DNA of 24,389 nucleotides from DAINRZ01 sp964634885 (GTDB lineage Bacteria; Bacteroidota; Ignavibacteria; Kapaibacteriales; UBA2268): contig CAZWLN010000066.1 in NCBI GenBank assembly GCA_964634885.1, forward strand, positions 1-24,389, written 5' to 3'. The stretch's first letter is position 1; every line of letters starts with the position of its first letter. Below, piece by piece: positions 15,773-23,800 of this stretch. The position numbers and the translations under genes were made by a program. The notes under the pieces are model-generated. The model made no database searches and had not been told where the DNA came from. It worked only from the letters and a program-made list of their open reading frames with translations.

Positions 15773-16678
15773 TTAGTCCTGTTTTCTCAGAGGCGATTGC
15801 CTGAACTCTGAGAGACTGCAGAAAGTATTGATGTAGTGCACACCGGGCTGCTTTTTATTATTGCCGAAGTGTAAAGTCAGCTTTTGTTCTTCGGTACTAA
15901 AAAAGTGAACCGGGACATGGTAATCAATCGATATATCGAGGGATGTGTGTCCGTTTTGAATGGACGTAGTCCTGTACATGATCTCACTATCATCCTGGAT
16001 GTTCGATACCCTTATGCTTCCCTGGGAAGTGACCGCGGTGAGTATATGCACACAGGAGTATCCGAGAGTATCCAACACCCTCTCGGGCTTCGATATAAAT
16101 TTTTGGGCTATGACAGGGGTGGGCAGGCCATTCTCGGGAAAAACACCTGTAAATTCGGTAATCGTCGTTTTACCTTTCTCATTGCATCGGGAACCAAAAG
16201 GAAAGAACAGCGACGGCTGGAATGGGCCGCCGGGATTCATTGCCGGATGGGTCGAATCCGTTAATGCATAATCCAGCCTGTTGCCTATCTGGTCAATTAC
16301 GAGAGTAACTTTTCTTCCAAGCCAGGGACAGGTGGTTCTAATCTGATCGCGGTTATTCTTCTGGAATTCTTTGGAGTAGAAACCCGTAAGGGACAGGCTC
16401 AGATAGAACATCGTATCATTCTTCACCGAGTCGCAAACGACGGTCCATTGTTCATTGCGCTGTTTCCAGAGGAAATCATAATAGTTAACCTGGATACTGT
16501 CATAAGCAGCAAGATTGTACACGAGAGTGTCGCCGGGATAGAATTTGTAAAATGCACATAGTGTGTCTTTCTTTAACGGTAGTGGCGGTGTCAACGTATC
16601 TGACTGCGCCAGTGCGCTGTCCGTACATAATACCGATATTATTGCTGCTGCTAACGCTATAATCCATGCTCTAATCAT
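15773..16678 (-). CDS. Secreted protein of unknown function
   Basis: 301 residues, family not recognised. A signal peptide (MIRAWIIALAAAIISVL, cleavage probably after SALA at residue 24) exports it; no lipobox and no other membrane segment. The mature part is rich in beta-prone stretches, such as FYPGDTLVYNLAAYDSIQVN and VTLVIDQIGNRLDYALTDST, with several cysteines (in LCAFY, VVCDS, TTCPW, SRCNE, SCVHI, TFCSL) that could form disulphides. It converges on the symporter gene with three bases between stops and has its own -7 box upstream. A fused stem-loop (15785-15813) within the 3' end is not followed by T residues. Confidence 0.8.
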   Translation of the reverse strand: MIRAWIIALAAAIISVLCTDSALAQSDTLTPPLPLKKDTLCAFYKFYPGDTLVYNLAAYDSIQVNYYDFLWKQRNEQWTVVCDSVKNDTMFYLSLSLTGFYSKEFQKNNRDQIRTTCPWLGRKVTLVIDQIGNRLDYALTDSTHPAMNPGGPFQPSLFFPFGSRCNEKGKTTITEFTGVFPENGLPTPVIAQKFISKPERVLDTLGYSCVHILTAVTSQGSIRVSNIQDDSEIMYRTTSIQNGHTSLDISIDYHVPVHFFSTEEQKLTLHFGNNKKQPGVHYINTFCSLSEFRQSPLRKQD

Positions 16679-16712
16679 ATTTTCTTTCCCGAATCATCAA
16701 TTTACTTTTTTA

Positions 16713-16720
16713 CAAAATTA
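16713..16720 (-). promoter_or_regulatory. Bacteroidota-type -7 box for the 15773-16678 gene
   Basis: On the minus strand TAATTTTG fits TAnnTTTG and lies 34 bp before the ATG at 16678. No TTTG is present at the -33 spacing. Confidence 0.45.
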
Positions 16721-16875
16721 AATAAGAAACGATTATAAGATGAATTTTTGCGTAAAAAAGTTACAAAAAAAATATGGAGTTTACCTCAGGAGAAAGATTA
16801 TATGTTCTGTAAGTAGAATTATATCATAGAGATAAGCATCGGGCAGTACGGGCATTTTTTATTATTTACCATTGC

Positions 16876-17442
16876 TCAAATCATCGATAATTGAACATCT
16901 TTGGTTTTGGCTTTTTCCCTGCTTTCAATCCGATGAAGTTCATCCTCGAATTTATTAATTGAAAGCCTTAGCTTTCCCGGAGAAAGGATTTTTTCATGGA
17001 AAGCAGAATGTAAATTACCCGGCCTGGCGATTTGCGATTTGAATTCATTATAATGGCTTTGGATTACATTATTAAAGTCTGAACAGAACTGGATGAGCAT
17101 CCCGGTAAAATTCTTTTTAAAAGTTAAAATCGTATTGCTGTCTGGGTGAAGGTTACCCGTAAGCCATATCAACTCGAGGTTGATGTATGTTTCCTGTTCC
17201 AGTTTCCGCAAGGACGCAATGCCGTTCAGGTGGCCATAGAGCAATGATTTGATGAGTGTAGCAGGAGAGTATGCCGGCCTGCCGGTGTGGATATTCTTTT
17301 TGTAAATATATTTCCCGGCGTTTTGGGATAGAGTTGTGTCAATCAGCTTGTCGAGCAGCCTTACGGGGTTGTCGTGCCGGATCATGTCGTCAAGGCAGTT
17401 GAAAATCATGGCTTCGTAGCGGTCCGATGGAGCAATATACAT
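16876..17442 (-). pseudogene. IS1182-like transposase, N-terminal remnant
   Basis: 188 residues. The first 115 or so match the DUF772 N-terminal domain of IS1182/IS5-group transposases: HTGRPAYSPATLIKSLLYGH, then GIASLRKLEQETYINLELIW, then SNTILTFKKNF. Full-length enzymes are usually about 450-550 residues with a DDE catalytic domain, none of which is present here or in the 200 bp downstream. After about residue 115 the sequence changes to a shorter charged helical tail, which looks like an internal deletion joined to the middle region. No catalytic activity is expected. It could bind transposon ends and interfere with intact relatives, but simple decay is the likelier reading. Confidence 0.8.
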
Positions 17443-17489
17443 ATATCATCACCCAATAATAATTATTATTATTTGTACAATATATGTAT
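17437..17489. repeat. Nested AT-rich inverted repeats at the transposase 5' end
   Basis: ATACATATAT (17437-17446) and ATATATGTAT (17480-17489) face each other, and between them AATAATAATTATTATT (17455-17470) is a perfect palindrome. The left arm overlaps the transposase start codon. It may belong to the element's terminal or promoter region; AT-richness makes chance possible. Confidence 0.45.
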
Positions 17490-17684
17490 TTTCAGCTAAA
17501 TACTAAAGAAAATTATATTTACCTGATCATTTGCCGACACTTTCAGTACCATAGAATCGCAATATATTGACTCTTTTTCAATCAATTCCTAACTCAGCAA
17601 TGCCTACGCCTGTTCGCTGCGCCCGGCACAGAATTGGTAATTCAGAATTCTCTTTGCTTTACGAACGAATTAACCCCATCCCAG

Positions 17685-17702
17685 CCTTCCCCAGGGGGAA
17701 GG
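17685..17702. repeat. GC-rich hairpin, family E
   Basis: CCTTCCC-CAGG-GGGAAGG is a perfect 7-bp stem with a four-base loop. It lies in the 560-bp non-coding stretch 17443-18002, which also holds a family B copy, a family A copy and AATTC-type repeats, and no gene that I can support. Confidence 0.65.
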
Positions 17703-17736
17703 AGCAAGAAAGGAAGAGGTGTGTGGGGGCTTCCTG

Positions 17737-17820
17737 CTATTAATATGACGCCCCTCCGGGGCTGTTAATATTGCAGAATAAATATTTGATTAATCTCTTC
17801 CTTTGCGAGCTTTGCGAGAG
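17737..17820 (-). repeat. Dispersed repeat, family B, copy 3 (inverted)
   Basis: On the minus strand the GCAAAG units (17800-17820) come first, followed by a variable segment and then AATATTAAC-AGCCCC-GGAGGGGC and CATATTAATAG (17737-17774). Relative to copies 1 and 2 the order of the parts is partly different and the stem has an extra pair, so it is a diverged member. Confidence 0.75.
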
Positions 17821-17885
17821 ACCTCTTTTATTTGCTCTCTTTCTTTACAAACTTGATGAACTTTACAAACTTGAAGAACTAAGAA

Positions 17886-17955
17886 TCGAACCGCCCCCTG
17901 CCCCCGCCTTATCCAAGGCGGGGAAAAGTCGCTCCAGCGCTGCAATTTCTTACAT
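17886..17955 (+). repeat. Dispersed hairpin repeat, family A, copy 3
   Basis: Perfect stem CCCCGCCTT-ATCC-AAGGCGGGG (17902-17923) followed by AAAA, GTCGCTCC and a tail to TTTCTTACAT. The tail matches the copy at 1-69, defining a unit of about 70 bp. Confidence 0.88.
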
Positions 17956-17966
17956 TTTATATTTTT

Positions 17967-17999
17967 AATTCAGCATTCAGAATTCAGCATTTAGAATTC
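17967..17999. repeat. AATTCAGCATT direct repeats
   Basis: AATTCAGCATT occurs at 17967-17977 and 17981-17991, with a TAGAATTC end. A related element at 161-207 lies beside family A copy 1 in the opposite orientation. Confidence 0.55.
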
Positions 18000-18002
18000 C
18001 TC

Positions 18003-18686
18003 CTAAAGGTCCACGCTGAACCTGATGATCAGGTCATACCTCGAGCTGATGTACGGAATATACCTCTTTGGTTCGGTAACAGGGTTCTGGTCCCGCATCT
18101 TGCTGTATTCTGTCTTGATATAGAACTGTGGCTGTTCTTTCATGGCTTTTTCCATTGTCTTTGCCACATCTTCGTCGATATTCTCGATATAGTGTGAATA
18201 CCTGTAATAGTCTTCCAGCTTAACAGATTGGAACTCCCCGAGCAGGTTCTGTTTCTGTGTCGGGTCCACTTCGAAATCGGCTGAGTCGAGGCTGTGTATC
18301 TTTGTGGAGTCTTTTGGCCTGGCGAAAATCAGGTAGAATTTGATGGATTCATATTCCAGTATATTCTTATGAACAAGCGGGTTGAAAATGACTAAGGAAT
18401 CGGTGCCCGGATAGCGGAAAATGAGCGAGTCGATTCTGTAATTGAAGGCAACGACTTCAGCCCTGCTGATTTTGTCAACATATTCGGTGTATTGGTCGTA
18501 TTCATAGAGGTTGACGAAGTCCCAAGAGGTGTCGGGGGTGACTTTGTCCCTGTAAGTAGCCTGGAACAGGATTGGGAACCTGAAATTGAATGTTGAAAGC
18601 GATTCCACCGAATCCCAGCATCCTGTAAATATTACCACTGCAATGACAGCAGGGAATAGTATTGCTAAATGATTCATTTTTTTCAT
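18003..18686 (-). CDS. Lipoprotein of unknown function
   Basis: 227 residues. A type II signal peptide ends in IFTGC, with Cys23 as the predicted lipidated residue; residues after it (WDS) are not the K/Q-rich acidic surface-export signal described in some Bacteroidota, so a periplasm-facing location is more likely. The mature chain is rich in Tyr, Asp and Phe, with no known domain that I recognise. Its start lies 20 bp after the stop of the barrel gene at 18707, with no promoter-like box between, so the two are probably one transcript and may act together at the outer membrane. Confidence 0.8.
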   Translation of the reverse strand: MKKMNHLAILFPAVIAVVIFTGCWDSVESLSTFNFRFPILFQATYRDKVTPDTSWDFVNLYEYDQYTEYVDKISRAEVVAFNYRIDSLIFRYPGTDSLVIFNPLVHKNILEYESIKFYLIFARPKDSTKIHSLDSADFEVDPTQKQNLLGEFQSVKLEDYYRYSHYIENIDEDVAKTMEKAMKEQPQFYIKTEYSKMRDQNPVTEPKRYIPYISSRYDLIIRFSVDL

Positions 18687-18706
18687 ATCATGCCTGAATT
18701 AATTAT

Positions 18707-19846
18707 TTAATCTAATTTTTCTCTTTTTTCTTCTTGTGGCTGAACCTCTTCTTTTTTCAATTCATATTCTTCCGGAGCTTTACCGAATTCGCCGAACCAG
18801 AAGGTAATGCCGCAGTTCAATGCAGGCTGTGTAAGCCAGGCTGCATCCGCATGAACCTCGACGATTCCGTATTTGTATGAAAGGCCGGCGAGCAAACGGT
18901 AATTGGAAAAAGTGTTGATGTTAACTTCCAAGGGCTTGTACAGCCTGACTTCTTCGTAAGGGCTGTCCACCGATTCGTCGGAAGAGCCGACAGTATCTTT
19001 GACAGCGGTAAACTTCCCGCTCATGTCTTCATATTGCAGGCCGACGTAGCCTGTTAACCCGGTAGTCAGTTCCTTGCTGAAGTGGAAATTGAAAGAGTAA
19101 GAGGTAATGTCCAGCCCATTGTTCCGGTAAAGCCTGTGGAAAGCAAGGCCTGCCGCAATGGCATATTTTTCGCGCGGGTCGAATATATCGAAGAAATGGT
19201 CCAATCTCTGGTTCACAGACAGGCTGTAATAAACCAGGGGTTCATCCTGTAACGGGACGTACATGCCTTTTACCCGCAACTGTGTCATAGTGGGGAAGCC
19301 GAAGATGAACTGGAGGTTGGGTATTCCGGTCATGAAACTGATGTTGTTGCCTTCGACATAGGCTACCGATTTGTAGAAGGAGTCAGGCGCCCACATATTC
19401 CTCGGCTGGCTGAAGATGGCCGTGGAAGCTCCGCCGTATATCGTCGGCTGGATGTTCGGGCCGGTGTAGTCACGAAGAATTTCACCGTTCCTGATCTCGG
19501 CCGTACGGCAGACGTTGGTGTCGCCGTATTTGTCGGGCCTGTCGGCAGTAAAATTCTTTTGTGAACCGGGGATGAACATGCCCATCACCGAGACGTCCAG
19601 GGCAATGGTCCAGGTCGTATCGTACAGAGCCGTTGTGAACAGATTGGAGTTGAGGCTTTCGGAGATTGTCGTAAACAGAGGCTTAAGGTAGCCTTCCATG
19701 TTCTTCGAAGTAAACAGCGAAAACTCCCTGTCGATGGTGATATCCTTTGCGCCGAACAAGGCGTTGAAGGGCACGAGCAGGGCAATGAGCAGCAATGTAG
19801 TTTTTCTCTTCAGGTTGTAATTAAACGTCATATTCTTCCAGTTCAT
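18707..19846 (-). CDS. DUF6588-like outer-membrane beta-barrel protein
   Basis: About 379 residues. A signal peptide (KRKTTLLLIALLVPFNALFG) is followed by a block GYLKPLFTTISESLNSNLFT and strands such as WTIALDVSVMGMFIP and LRVKGMYVPL, an order I recall from DUF6588 barrels of Bacteroidota (memory-based, not searched). The C-terminus is not the usual aromatic end: after GITFWFGEFG it continues with an acidic, Lys/Glu/Gln-rich tail of about 27 residues. The open frame extends to a TTG at 19897, but that codon lies inside the -7 box, so the start must be downstream: ATG 19846 or ATG 19831 (weak GGAAG three bases before it). First gene of a pair with the lipoprotein. Confidence 0.75.
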   Translation of the reverse strand: MNWKNMTFNYNLKRKTTLLLIALLVPFNALFGAKDITIDREFSLFTSKNMEGYLKPLFTTISESLNSNLFTTALYDTTWTIALDVSVMGMFIPGSQKNFTADRPDKYGDTNVCRTAEIRNGEILRDYTGPNIQPTIYGGASTAIFSQPRNMWAPDSFYKSVAYVEGNNISFMTGIPNLQFIFGFPTMTQLRVKGMYVPLQDEPLVYYSLSVNQRLDHFFDIFDPREKYAIAAGLAFHRLYRNNGLDITSYSFNFHFSKELTTGLTGYVGLQYEDMSGKFTAVKDTVGSSDESVDSPYEEVRLYKPLEVNINTFSNYRLLAGLSYKYGIVEVHADAAWLTQPALNCGITFWFGEFGKAPEEYELKKEEVQPQEEKREKLD

Positions 19847-19894
19847 CAATTTCACATATATATTATAATACGAAATAATAACATATTTATTCGG

Positions 19895-19925
19895 CAAATT
19901 TATGGAAAACTTATCTAAGACTCAA
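19895..19925 (-). promoter_or_regulatory. Consensus promoter of the barrel/lipoprotein operon
   Basis: On the minus strand: TTG (19925-19923), 20 bp, then TAAATTTG (19902-19895), matching the Bacteroidota -33/-7 pattern. Predicted transcription start near 19888 leaves a leader of about 40-57 bases to the two candidate start codons. Confidence 0.7.
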
Positions 19926-19995
19926 TTATTTAATGAATAAAAAAAATATATTCGATGAATATAAATTAATGTTTCCAAAATAGAAATATAATAGT

Positions 19996-20003
19996 TATTT
20001 TTG
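19996..20003 (+). promoter_or_regulatory. -7 box of the tRNA gene
   Basis: TATTTTTG fits TAnnTTTG and ends 24 bp before the tRNA 5' end. Only a partial TTT is found near the -33 position. Confidence 0.5.
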
Positions 20004-20027
20004 TAATCCTGTGACAGGAAGGGAAAC

Positions 20028-20099
20028 GGCGCATTCGTCTAGCGGCCAGGACGTAGCCCCCTCAAGGCTAAAACAGGGGTTCGATTCCCCTATGCGCTA
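20028..20099 (+). tRNA. tRNA-Glu (anticodon CTC)
   Basis: 72 bases fold as a cloverleaf: acceptor GGCGCAT with ATGCGCT (one G-U at the first pair) and discriminator A at 20099; D arm GTC/GAC; anticodon stem TAGCC/GGCTA around loop CCCTCAA, giving anticodon CTC (codon GAG); four-base variable loop; T arm AGGGG-TTCGATT-CCCCT. The 3' CCA is not encoded. The D-arm and T-arm sequences match the usual tRNA-Glu pattern. A -7 box lies just upstream. Confidence 0.93.
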
Positions 20100-20246
20100 C
20101 TAAAAAAAACTGTAAGCAGCAGCAATCAAGAACATTAATAGTCTGTCCGTCGGGCAGGGCATCCGTTGTAACAGCCGGCGGCGGTCGCCGGGTAGTAAGA
20201 TTGAGGAAGAAAAGGCTTCCGAAAGAATGAAGTAAGGGAAAAAACA
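20100..20246 (+). promoter_or_regulatory. Structured leader between the tRNA and the small winged-helix gene
   Basis: Two GC-rich hairpins, CTGTCC-GTC-GGGCAG (20143-20157) and CCGGCG-GCGGT-CGCCGG (20175-20191), lie in the 147 bp before the ATG at 20247. No T-run follows either, and no separate promoter is visible, so read-through from the tRNA promoter into the gene is possible. Confidence 0.4.
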
Positions 20247-20483
20247 ATGAAACTTAAAGAAGCATGGAAAAAAGTACTGAAGTATTATGCGGAGAATCCC
20301 GGCAGGGGAATCACCGACATCGAAGGCCAGTCCAAGAAGATAATCGGGGGAATCGTCCAGATGTTCGAGGTTAACGGGATGATTACATACGAGAAGGGCA
20401 GCAACGAAATAAATACTCTCTACGATGTTTCCAACATAAGGCTTACCGACAAAGGCAAAAGGGTACTCGCCGAGAATTCGTGA
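20247..20483 (+). CDS. Small winged-helix-like protein
   Basis: 78 residues. Helices (LKEAWKKVLKYYAE), a turn-helix segment (ITDIEGQSKKIIGGIVQMFE), a beta wing (MITYEKG) and a final RLTDKGKRVLAE helix read as a compact winged-helix fold; the LTDKGKRVL ending is common in MarR/PadR-like domains. Whether it binds DNA is inference. GGG about nine bases before the ATG gives a usable ribosome-binding site. It follows tRNA-Glu on the same strand, 147 bp downstream. The gap after it (20484-20616) holds nothing I recognise apart from an imperfect stem-loop. Confidence 0.65.
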   Translation: MKLKEAWKKVLKYYAENPGRGITDIEGQSKKIIGGIVQMFEVNGMITYEKGSNEINTLYDVSNIRLTDKGKRVLAENS

Positions 20484-20616
20484 GAGGGGGCAATTTTACA
20501 GGTTAGGGCGCAATACCTGCAATTGATTCGATTAGATTCCTCTCTTTGTTCTTTCTCCGGACATACTAAAGATTCAATTCATGCGCCAGGCAAGCTGAAC
20601 GCTTATTAGTTACCGA

Positions 20617-20820
20617 TTATATTATTTTCCAGGGACCATCTTCACCGGTCGCCAAAACGTCTAAACGCCACCTGATATATAGAGACCAGGAACCGTCGGG
20701 ATAGGCGAAATGCTTTAATTCTTCAAACAACTTCTTCTCGTCTTTACCCCAGTATTTTTCAAATAGTTCGTCGATTTGAACCATTTGTTTTTCGGTCAAT
20801 AGCTTGAATTCCTCTGCCAT
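20617..20820 (-). CDS. Small protein coupled to the Type IIG enzyme, unknown function
   Basis: 67 residues from ATG 20820; the frame extends eight codons upstream into the restriction gene, but GAGGAG lies eight bases before this ATG and the gap to the restriction gene's stop is only four bases, so this start is preferred. The ribosome-binding site is in the last codons of the enzyme, a sign of translational coupling. The chain is acidic and helical at first (MAEEFKLLTEKQMVQIDELF), then GSWSLYIRWRLDVLATGEDG with four Trp in the whole protein. No family is recognised. Candidates by position: a specificity or activity modulator, an inhibitor, or an unrelated passenger. Confidence 0.7.
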   Translation of the reverse strand: MAEEFKLLTEKQMVQIDELFEKYWGKDEKKLFEELKHFAYPDGSWSLYIRWRLDVLATGEDGPWKII

Positions 20821-20824
20821 TGTG

Positions 20825-23800
20825 TCACTCCTCTCCTTCGACAATTTTTATCTCTTCTTCGGTCAGGCCGTAGAGTTCGTACACCATGGCGTCTATCTTT
20901 TTGTCAGTTTCATCGATTATCTTTTTGAGTTCTTTTGCTTTGGCACCCAGGCGGTTGAAGCGTTCCAGCCAGTCTTCCTTCTGCTCGCCGCGCAGATCGA
21001 TTTTTACTTTTTTCAGCACGCCGGTGAAGTCTGCCCAGGATAGCTCTGTCCAGTTCTGAAGCTTAGCCGGGACTTTGTTTAAATTAAAATCATTCTTCAG
21101 CAGGTCAAGGAATTTGTTTTTGACTTCCTGAAGCTCTTTGTTCCTTTCCAGCATGATGTCGGCAGCAGCAATGAAAGGGGCCTGGGCGTCGGGGGGAATA
21201 AAGGGAATAGGAAGCTTTTCTAGATATATGGGTTTGACATTTACATCTGTGTAGTGAGCTTTATAATACATATTCATTAAATTTGAACAGAGAATTGTTA
21301 ACAGATACTTCAGATTATTATCATTTTTTTCACAGATGAAGCTTGTTGAATCTAAAGCAATGAAATTGTCTTCTTCAATTAGAGTTGCTTCAAGCCAACG
21401 ACATTTATTATCAGTACTATTGGTTCTTATTCTTTGAACGATTATTTTTTCTTTCAAGTTATCTGAACAAAAATAGCTATTGGGTAATCCTTCTTTTGTA
21501 ATTAAAAATTCTTTGTTCCAATTAAAATAATATCTTTGTATATGAGCACCTCGTGCAATTTTAAGTCCTAAATTATGAATATCATTCTCATTAAGGTATT
21601 TGTTATTATTCCCAGTTCGAAGCCCATATTTCAGATTGTATAACTCACCTAAATTCATAGATATACTTGTCATCTTTTGAAATACGTTATCTTCTTCATT
21701 TGATTTGTAAATATTCCATTCTTTTACATCATCAAGAATACTTGAATTAAGAGAATAGTTTTTGATAATATTTAAAGCAGCATCTGAGACTTTTACGGTA
21801 AAACAATATGGCCTGTTTTGATTTTTCCTTAATATTAGGCTATGGCTTCTTGTATCTTTGGCATCTTCAAATGGTTTATACCTATCATAAACATCGATAA
21901 TCATCATTTTATTGTTGATAATTTTCCTCAAATTTACTGATCTCTGTAATGAAAGCCAGGTATCAGGTATAATGATGCCAATAAAGCCATTTTTGATCAA
22001 TAGATTCATTGCTTTCATCAGAAAGATAACATATGTGTCTATCTCGCCATTTGAAATCTCTGTATATTTATTTGATATATAATCAATTTCATCTCTTGAA
22101 AGTTTTCCTCCCCATGGCGGGTTCCCGATTATCACATCGAAACCGTGATGCTCGAAGCCTTTGCTGCCTGGTTTGTACGAATAGGAGGGGTCATTAATGA
22201 TCATGGAATTGTTTTCCGTTGTGGAAGACAAGTATTCAACGGAAGGCTCCTGGAGCTTTCTCTCCCGTATTTCTTCAATTGTAACCTGATGGTATCCTGG
22301 TACAATGTGAAGCTTCTGATCGTATTCACGGTACCCTGGAAATACTGAAGGGAACTCCTGAAACCAGTTGAAAGCTTTTTCGCCGGCTACTGCCGGGTCG
22401 TCGATGAGGGAGTTGCCGCATTTGATGTTGTTGTCCAGCGCCGTCAGTTCGCTGTATTTATTCGCTGTCTTGAGCCAGAGCGACAGCTTTGTGATTTCGA
22501 CTGACTCGCTGTTCAGGTCAACACCATACAGGTTGTTTGACAGTATCTGCCTGTCGAGGTCGAAAACCTGGCCCATGCCTATCTGGAAACTGTTGAGTTT
22601 CTCGTTCACCTTTTGCCCTTCAGCGTAGAGGTAGTTGAACGCCTGGTTAAGGAATGCACCAGAACCGCAGGCAGGGTCCAGTACTTTGATGGACCTCAGT
22701 TTTTCCCGGTACGCTTCCCAGAATTCTATATGTTTCCTTACATTGTCGTTATATTTTATTGCGGCTTTTCCTTTCGCCATCCTGATTGACTCCATGTCCT
22801 GCACGGTCAGTTCGGGCAGGTCAAGGAACCCGAGTTCCTTTCTCCTGTCGTCGAGCCAGCTGCCGATGGCATTCTCCACAATATATTTGGTGATGTATTC
22901 AGGGGTATAAAAAATGCCTTCCTTCTTACGCTTACTTGTTTTACGGTCGAATTCCCGGTTCTCGAAACCCGCCTTTAGTTCCTCTATGTCGGTGATCGAT
23001 TGCTCGAAGATATGGCCGAGAATGTTTACATCGACGTCGCTGTCGAAATCATAGTCCGCGAGTTTTGCCATTTCTTCCAGTATGGAGTCTTTTATTACCA
23101 GGTCGTCCAATACGTAGTCAGTGGCGAAGAGGCCGCCATTGAATCTATTGATATTATGGCCCGGCGATCCGGAGTTGATTGCCTCGAACAAGCCTTTAAG
23201 CTCGTTCCAAATCTTCGTTTCCGACATGGAATATGATTTTTTCCCTGTTTCGATAATCGACCTGAAGGTCTTGTCCGGCAAAAGGCGATTGTCCTCGCAG
23301 AAGCAAACGAATATGAACCTGTCGAGCAGTTTCTGGGTCTTTTCAAGCAGCAGCAGTTCAGTCTTGTCGGGATTGTTTAGCTTCAGGTGTTCGAACAGTT
23401 TAATCCTGGTTTGTTTATAAATCGAATACAATTCCTTTGATATGTTCTGTTCTTCGGCTTCATTGTTTTTGTAAAGCCTGTCGATGGCGCTTTCGCCTGT
23501 GGGGGCAATCAGGTTATTGAATGATAAAAGGTAATGGAACTTCCTGAAATTCTCCCATACTGTTAGCTCTTCAATATTGAATACTTCATATTCTGCTGAT
23601 GAAAGGTGATGATAGAGCCTGATCTCAACAAAATTGGAGACGATGATCCACAGGCATTTCTTTCCGGATTGGTGTTTGTAGCTGAAAGCCTGTTCGACGG
23701 GTGTCCTGTTGTCGTTCTGCCTGTGCTGCTTTTCGTCGGGGTTCGTGTTAGCGTCTTTCAATTCGATCACGGCCCGAATATCAGTCTCATCAGGGGTAAA

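Noticed and set aside
15785..15813. Stem TCTCAGAG/CTCTGAGA as a bidirectional terminator between convergent genes
   Set aside because: The loop is 13 bases, no T-run follows on either strand, and it lies within coding sequence.
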